DNA from: JBOHHM01 sp050725495
Lineage (GTDB): Bacteria > Pseudomonadota > Gammaproteobacteria > Burkholderiales > Burkholderiaceae_C
Assembly (NCBI GenBank): GCA_050725495.1
Contig: JBOHHM010000080.1
Location: forward strand, 1-13,692
DNA: 13,692 bases
Direction of reading: 5' to 3'
The translations under genes and the position numbers were made by a program. Positions 11,349 through 13,692 of the stretch are shown one piece after another (position 1 is the stretch's first letter; every line of letters begins with the position of its first letter). The notes under the pieces are model-generated. The model had not been told where the DNA came from. It worked only from the letters and a program-made list of their open reading frames with translations, and did not search any database.

Positions 11349-12977
11349 TCAGCCTGCACTGCCCAGCGCCAGCCCCGCGTGCTCGCGCAGCGGGTGGAAC
11401 TGGATCGTCGGAAAGCGCTCCTGCGCCAGCCGCACGTCATAGGGCGAGGTGCAGAGGTAGGCCAGGGTGTCGGCCGCGTCGTGCGCCAGGCGGGCCGGGT
11501 AGGCGTCGGTGAAGGCGCGCAGCTCGGCCGGGGTGTCGGCCGTGATCCAGCGCGCGCCCGTGTACTGGCAGCTCTCGAGCCGGATGTCGGCGTCGTACTC
11601 GGCCTTCAGGCGGTGCTGCACGACCTCGAACTGCAGCTGGCCGACCGCGCCCAGCAGCATGGGGCCGCCGACCTGGGGCCGAAACACCTGGATTGCGCCT
11701 TCCTCGCCGAGCTGGGCCAGGCCCTGCTGCAGCTGCTTGGTGCGCAGCGGGTTTTTCAGCAGCACGGTCATGAACAGCTCGGGCGCGAAGAACGGCAGGC
11801 CGGTGAACTGCAGGGCCGCGCCGTCGGTGATCGTGTCGCCCAGCTGCACGCCGCCATGGGTGGTGAAGCCGATGATGTCGCCGGCATAGGCCTCGTCCAC
11901 CGCCTCGCGGCGCTGCGAGAGAAAGGTCACCACGCTGGTCGGGCGCAGCTCCTTGGCGGTGCGCTGGACCTTGAGCTTCATGCCCGGCTGGTACTTGCCC
12001 GAAGCCATCCGCACAAAGGCGATGCGGTCGCGGTGCGAAGGGTCCATATTGGCCTGGACCTTGAACACCACGCCCGAGAACGCGGCATCCTCGGGCTTGA
12101 TCTCCTTCTCGACCGGCTGGCGGTTGACCAGCAGCGAGCTCTTGCGCGGCTGCGGCGGCGGCGCCAGGTCGACCAGCGCGTCCAGCACCTCCATCACGCC
12201 GAAGTTGTTGACGCCCGAGCCGAAGAACACCGGGGTCTGCCGGCCGGCGAGGAAGGCCTCGCGGTCAAACGCGGGCGCGGCCACGTTGACCAGCTCCATG
12301 TTCTGCTCGGCATGCTCGAAGTCATGGCCGAAGCGTGAGCGCAGGGTCTCGAGTTCGCTCAGGGGGATGCTCTCGAAATCCTGCGGCCGGCGGTCCGAGC
12401 CACTCTCGAACACCGTCATGGCCTGGGTCCGCAGGTTCACGATGCCGCCAAAGCTCTTGCCCTGGCCGACCGGCCAGGTCATGGGCACGCAGGGCATGCC
12501 GAGCTCGGCCTCGATCTCGTCGAGCAGGGCCAGCGGCTCGCGCACCTCGCGGTCCATCTTGTTGACGAAGGTGATGATGGGCGTGTCGCGCTGGCGGCAG
12601 ACCTCGATCAGCCGGCGCGTCTGCGCCTCGACGCCGTTGGCCGCGTCGATCACCATCAGCGCCGAATCGACGGCCGTCAGCACGCGGTAGGTGTCTTCCG
12701 AGAAGTCCTTGTGGCCCGGCGTGTCGAGCAGGTTGATCACATGGTCGCGGTACAGCATCTGCATGACCGAGCTGGCCACCGAGATGCCGCGCTGCTTCTC
12801 GATCTCCATCCAGTCCGAGGTCGCATGGCGGCTGGCCTTGCGCGCCTTGACGCTGCCGGCGATCTGGATCGCGCCCGAAAACAGCAGCAGCTTCTCGGTC
12901 AGCGTGGTTTTGCCTGCGTCAGGGTGCGAAATGATGGCAAAGGTGCGGCGGCGCCGCGTCTCAGAGGCGTAGGACAC
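11349..12977 (-). CDS. prfC: Peptide chain release factor 3
   Basis: RF3 is a translational GTPase that removes RF1/RF2 from the ribosome after termination. At 542 residues the length is normal. The G domain is complete: P-loop SHPDAGKTTL (residues 17-26), switch I GISVASS (64-70), DTPGH (85-89) and NKMD (139-142). The segment SDWMEIEKQRGISV and the middle block FGSGVNNFGVMEVLDALV are RF3 hallmarks that separate it from EF-G. The C-terminal part (VGGPMLLGAVGQLQFEVVQHRLKAEY) is also typical. GTG 12977 is the start: the RF3 N-terminal SETRRRRTFAIISHPDAG follows directly and no other start lies in frame upstream. The Shine-Dalgarno is weak. The HAD phosphatase follows downstream, and an EF-G-like gene diverges upstream. 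Confidence 0.97.
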   Translation of the reverse strand: MSYASETRRRRTFAIISHPDAGKTTLTEKLLLFSGAIQIAGSVKARKASRHATSDWMEIEKQRGISVASSVMQMLYRDHVINLLDTPGHKDFSEDTYRVLTAVDSALMVIDAANGVEAQTRRLIEVCRQRDTPIITFVNKMDREVREPLALLDEIEAELGMPCVPMTWPVGQGKSFGGIVNLRTQAMTVFESGSDRRPQDFESIPLSELETLRSRFGHDFEHAEQNMELVNVAAPAFDREAFLAGRQTPVFFGSGVNNFGVMEVLDALVDLAPPPQPRKSSLLVNRQPVEKEIKPEDAAFSGVVFKVQANMDPSHRDRIAFVRMASGKYQPGMKLKVQRTAKELRPTSVVTFLSQRREAVDEAYAGDIIGFTTHGGVQLGDTITDGAALQFTGLPFFAPELFMTVLLKNPLRTKQLQQGLAQLGEEGAIQVFRPQVGGPMLLGAVGQLQFEVVQHRLKAEYDADIRLESCQYTGARWITADTPAELRAFTDAYPARLAHDAADTLAYLCTSPYDVRLAQERFPTIQFHPLREHAGLALGSAG

Positions 12978-13067
12978 GATGGTTCCGGATGGTCTTCAGG
13001 GCGGCAGATGCCCTGCAGCAGGCAGAAGGGGCGGCGCGGACAGCAGCGCCGGCCCCGCAATCCGCCG

Positions 13068-13073
13068 ATTTTA
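13068..13073 (-). promoter_or_regulatory. Candidate -10 element for prfC
   Basis: On the minus strand GGTAAAATCGG gives a TAAAAT hexamer about 90 bp before GTG 12977. No good -35 hexamer lies 16-18 bp upstream, so this is a weak candidate. Confidence 0.25.
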
Positions 13074-13162
13074 CCGGGCCGCTTGCAGCGGCAGGTCTTC
13101 GAGGGCTTTCGGTGTCCCCTTCTGGCCGCTGCCGATCGACGACAGGAGCCATAAAATCAATC

Positions 13163-13203
13163 GATAGCCGGTGTACAGCCGACTTCCCATGCTATCAAAA
13201 GAG
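13163..13203. repeat. GATAGC...GCTATCAAAAGAG repeat in the prfC upstream region
   Basis: GATAGC (13163-13168) and its inverted partner GCTATC (13191-13196) are 22 bp apart. The right end runs into GCTATCAAAAGAG (13191-13203), which matches the end of the repeat inside the HAD phosphatase gene at 12 of 13 positions. The element may continue rightward into GAAGCGCCCAAGGCCG. Confidence 0.45.
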
Positions 13204-13447
13204 AAGCGCCCAAGGCCGCCAGGAAGTTGTGCCGAACGCTGAGCGACCCGTGTCGCCAGGGCGCCGAGGCATCCGGCGCCCCAGCCGCCCGCTTGTGCGG
13301 TCCGGGTCAATCCTTTACGCTGTATCCGGGCGCTGGGTCGACTGACGGCGCAGCGCCCGCCCGAAGGCTCCCGCGCCTGCCGGCACGAGGGCGCAACGAC
13401 ATTGCCGATCGGCAACCAGCCACGGGTGCTGACACGGCGCCCAAGCC

Positions 13448-13453
13448 AAGGAG
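13448..13453 (+). promoter_or_regulatory. Ribosome binding site of the EF-G-like gene
   Basis: AAGGAG ends 6 nt before ATG 13460. It is a strong Shine-Dalgarno that fixes the start of the partial gene at the window edge. Confidence 0.75.
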
Positions 13454-13459
13454 AGCGCC

Positions 13460-13692
13460 ATGGCCAGCAGTTCCTCTTCCGCGGTCGCCGCGATCCGCAC
13501 CTTGGCCCTGGTCGGGCCGGCGGCGGCGGGCAAGACCAGCCTGGCCGAGGCGCTGCTGCACCGCGCCGGCGTGATCGGTGCGCCGGGCAGCGTCGAGCGC
13601 GGCAGCACGGTCAGCGACTTCGATCCGCTGGAGCGCAAGTTCCAGCATTCGCTCAATTCCTCGCTGCTGCACCTCGCGCACGGCGGTTGCCG
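13460..13692 (+). CDS. Elongation factor G-like GTPase, N-terminus (3' partial)
   Basis: The first 77 residues of a translational GTPase; the rest lies beyond the window. After a Ser-rich start comes IRTLALVGPAAAGKTSLAEALL, with P-loop GPAAAGKTS at residues 19-27. Next is GVIGAPGSVERGSTVSDFDPLERKFQHSLNSS, the switch I region in the form typical of EF-G-like paralogues rather than canonical EF-G, which reads DWMEQEQERGITI. The canonical DWMEQE is replaced by DFDPLE, and GITI by a QHSLNSS-type sequence. That points to the non-essential EF-G-like group of unclear function, but the G3-G5 motifs and domains II-V are not visible. It is divergent from prfC, so two translation-factor GTPases share one upstream region. 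Confidence 0.85.
   Translation, partial: MASSSSSAVAAIRTLALVGPAAAGKTSLAEALLHRAGVIGAPGSVERGSTVSDFDPLERKFQHSLNSSLLHLAHGGC

Larger units (their letters stand above)
12978..13459. other. Divergent intergenic region between prfC and the EF-G-like gene
   Basis: About 480 bp with no supportable gene. It holds a candidate -10 for prfC at 13068-13073, a second TAAAAT on the plus strand at 13153-13158 that could serve the EF-G-like gene, and a GCTATC-type repeat at 13163-13203. Short open frames cross it on both strands but have no family motif or ribosome binding site. The stretch 13204-13459 shows nothing else recognisable. Confidence 0.5.

Noticed and set aside
11379..12338. 319-codon open frame on the plus strand opposite prfC
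   Set aside because: It is an antisense shadow of prfC, whose GTPase motifs are complete on the minus strand.

Overview
The window looks like a chromosomal segment of a high-GC betaproteobacterium, most likely Burkholderiales and probably Comamonadaceae. The reasons are a tctC/Bug-type solute-binding protein, the codon usage, a giant tandem UvrA, and several short palindromic repeats of a kind I associate with that family. The family assignment is from memory and was not searched.

Layout. Positions 2-394 hold the 3' end of a sensor histidine kinase. Positions about 529-5970 hold a very long uvrA-type gene that encodes two UvrA copies in tandem. Its first nucleotide-binding half lacks the N-terminal Walker A part. 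The gene appears cut off at its 5' end, at a patch of repeats directly behind the kinase gene. Positions 6080-7066 hold a periplasmic Bug/TctC binding protein with its own clear ribosome binding site. Positions 7217-10145 hold three same-strand genes: a secreted creatininase-like protein, an exported YVTN/YncE-type beta-propeller, and a small L,D-transpeptidase. This block has visibly lower GC than its flanks and ends against a frameshifted remnant of an inositol-monophosphatase-like gene (10174-10438). On the minus strand prfC (peptide chain release factor 3, 12977-11349) is followed after 41 bp by a HAD-family phosphatase (11307-10474). At 13460 an elongation factor G-like GTPase starts on the plus strand, divergent from prfC, and runs off the window.

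How it fits together. The flanks are housekeeping genes (DNA damage recognition, translation termination and elongation, solute capture). The middle looks accessory. I see no defence system, CRISPR array, integrase, transposase or biosynthetic cluster.

The most striking signal is the load of short dispersed palindromes. They lie not only between genes but inside coding frames: three in uvrA linkers, one at the signal-peptide boundary of the Bug protein, and one in the HAD phosphatase. Each keeps the frame open and sits in what looks like a tolerant linker or loop. Two copies of one family (396-419 and, inverted, 4799-4822) match at 23 of 24 positions. One copy lies at the truncated uvrA 5' end, which suggests that repeats and gene rearrangement are linked here.
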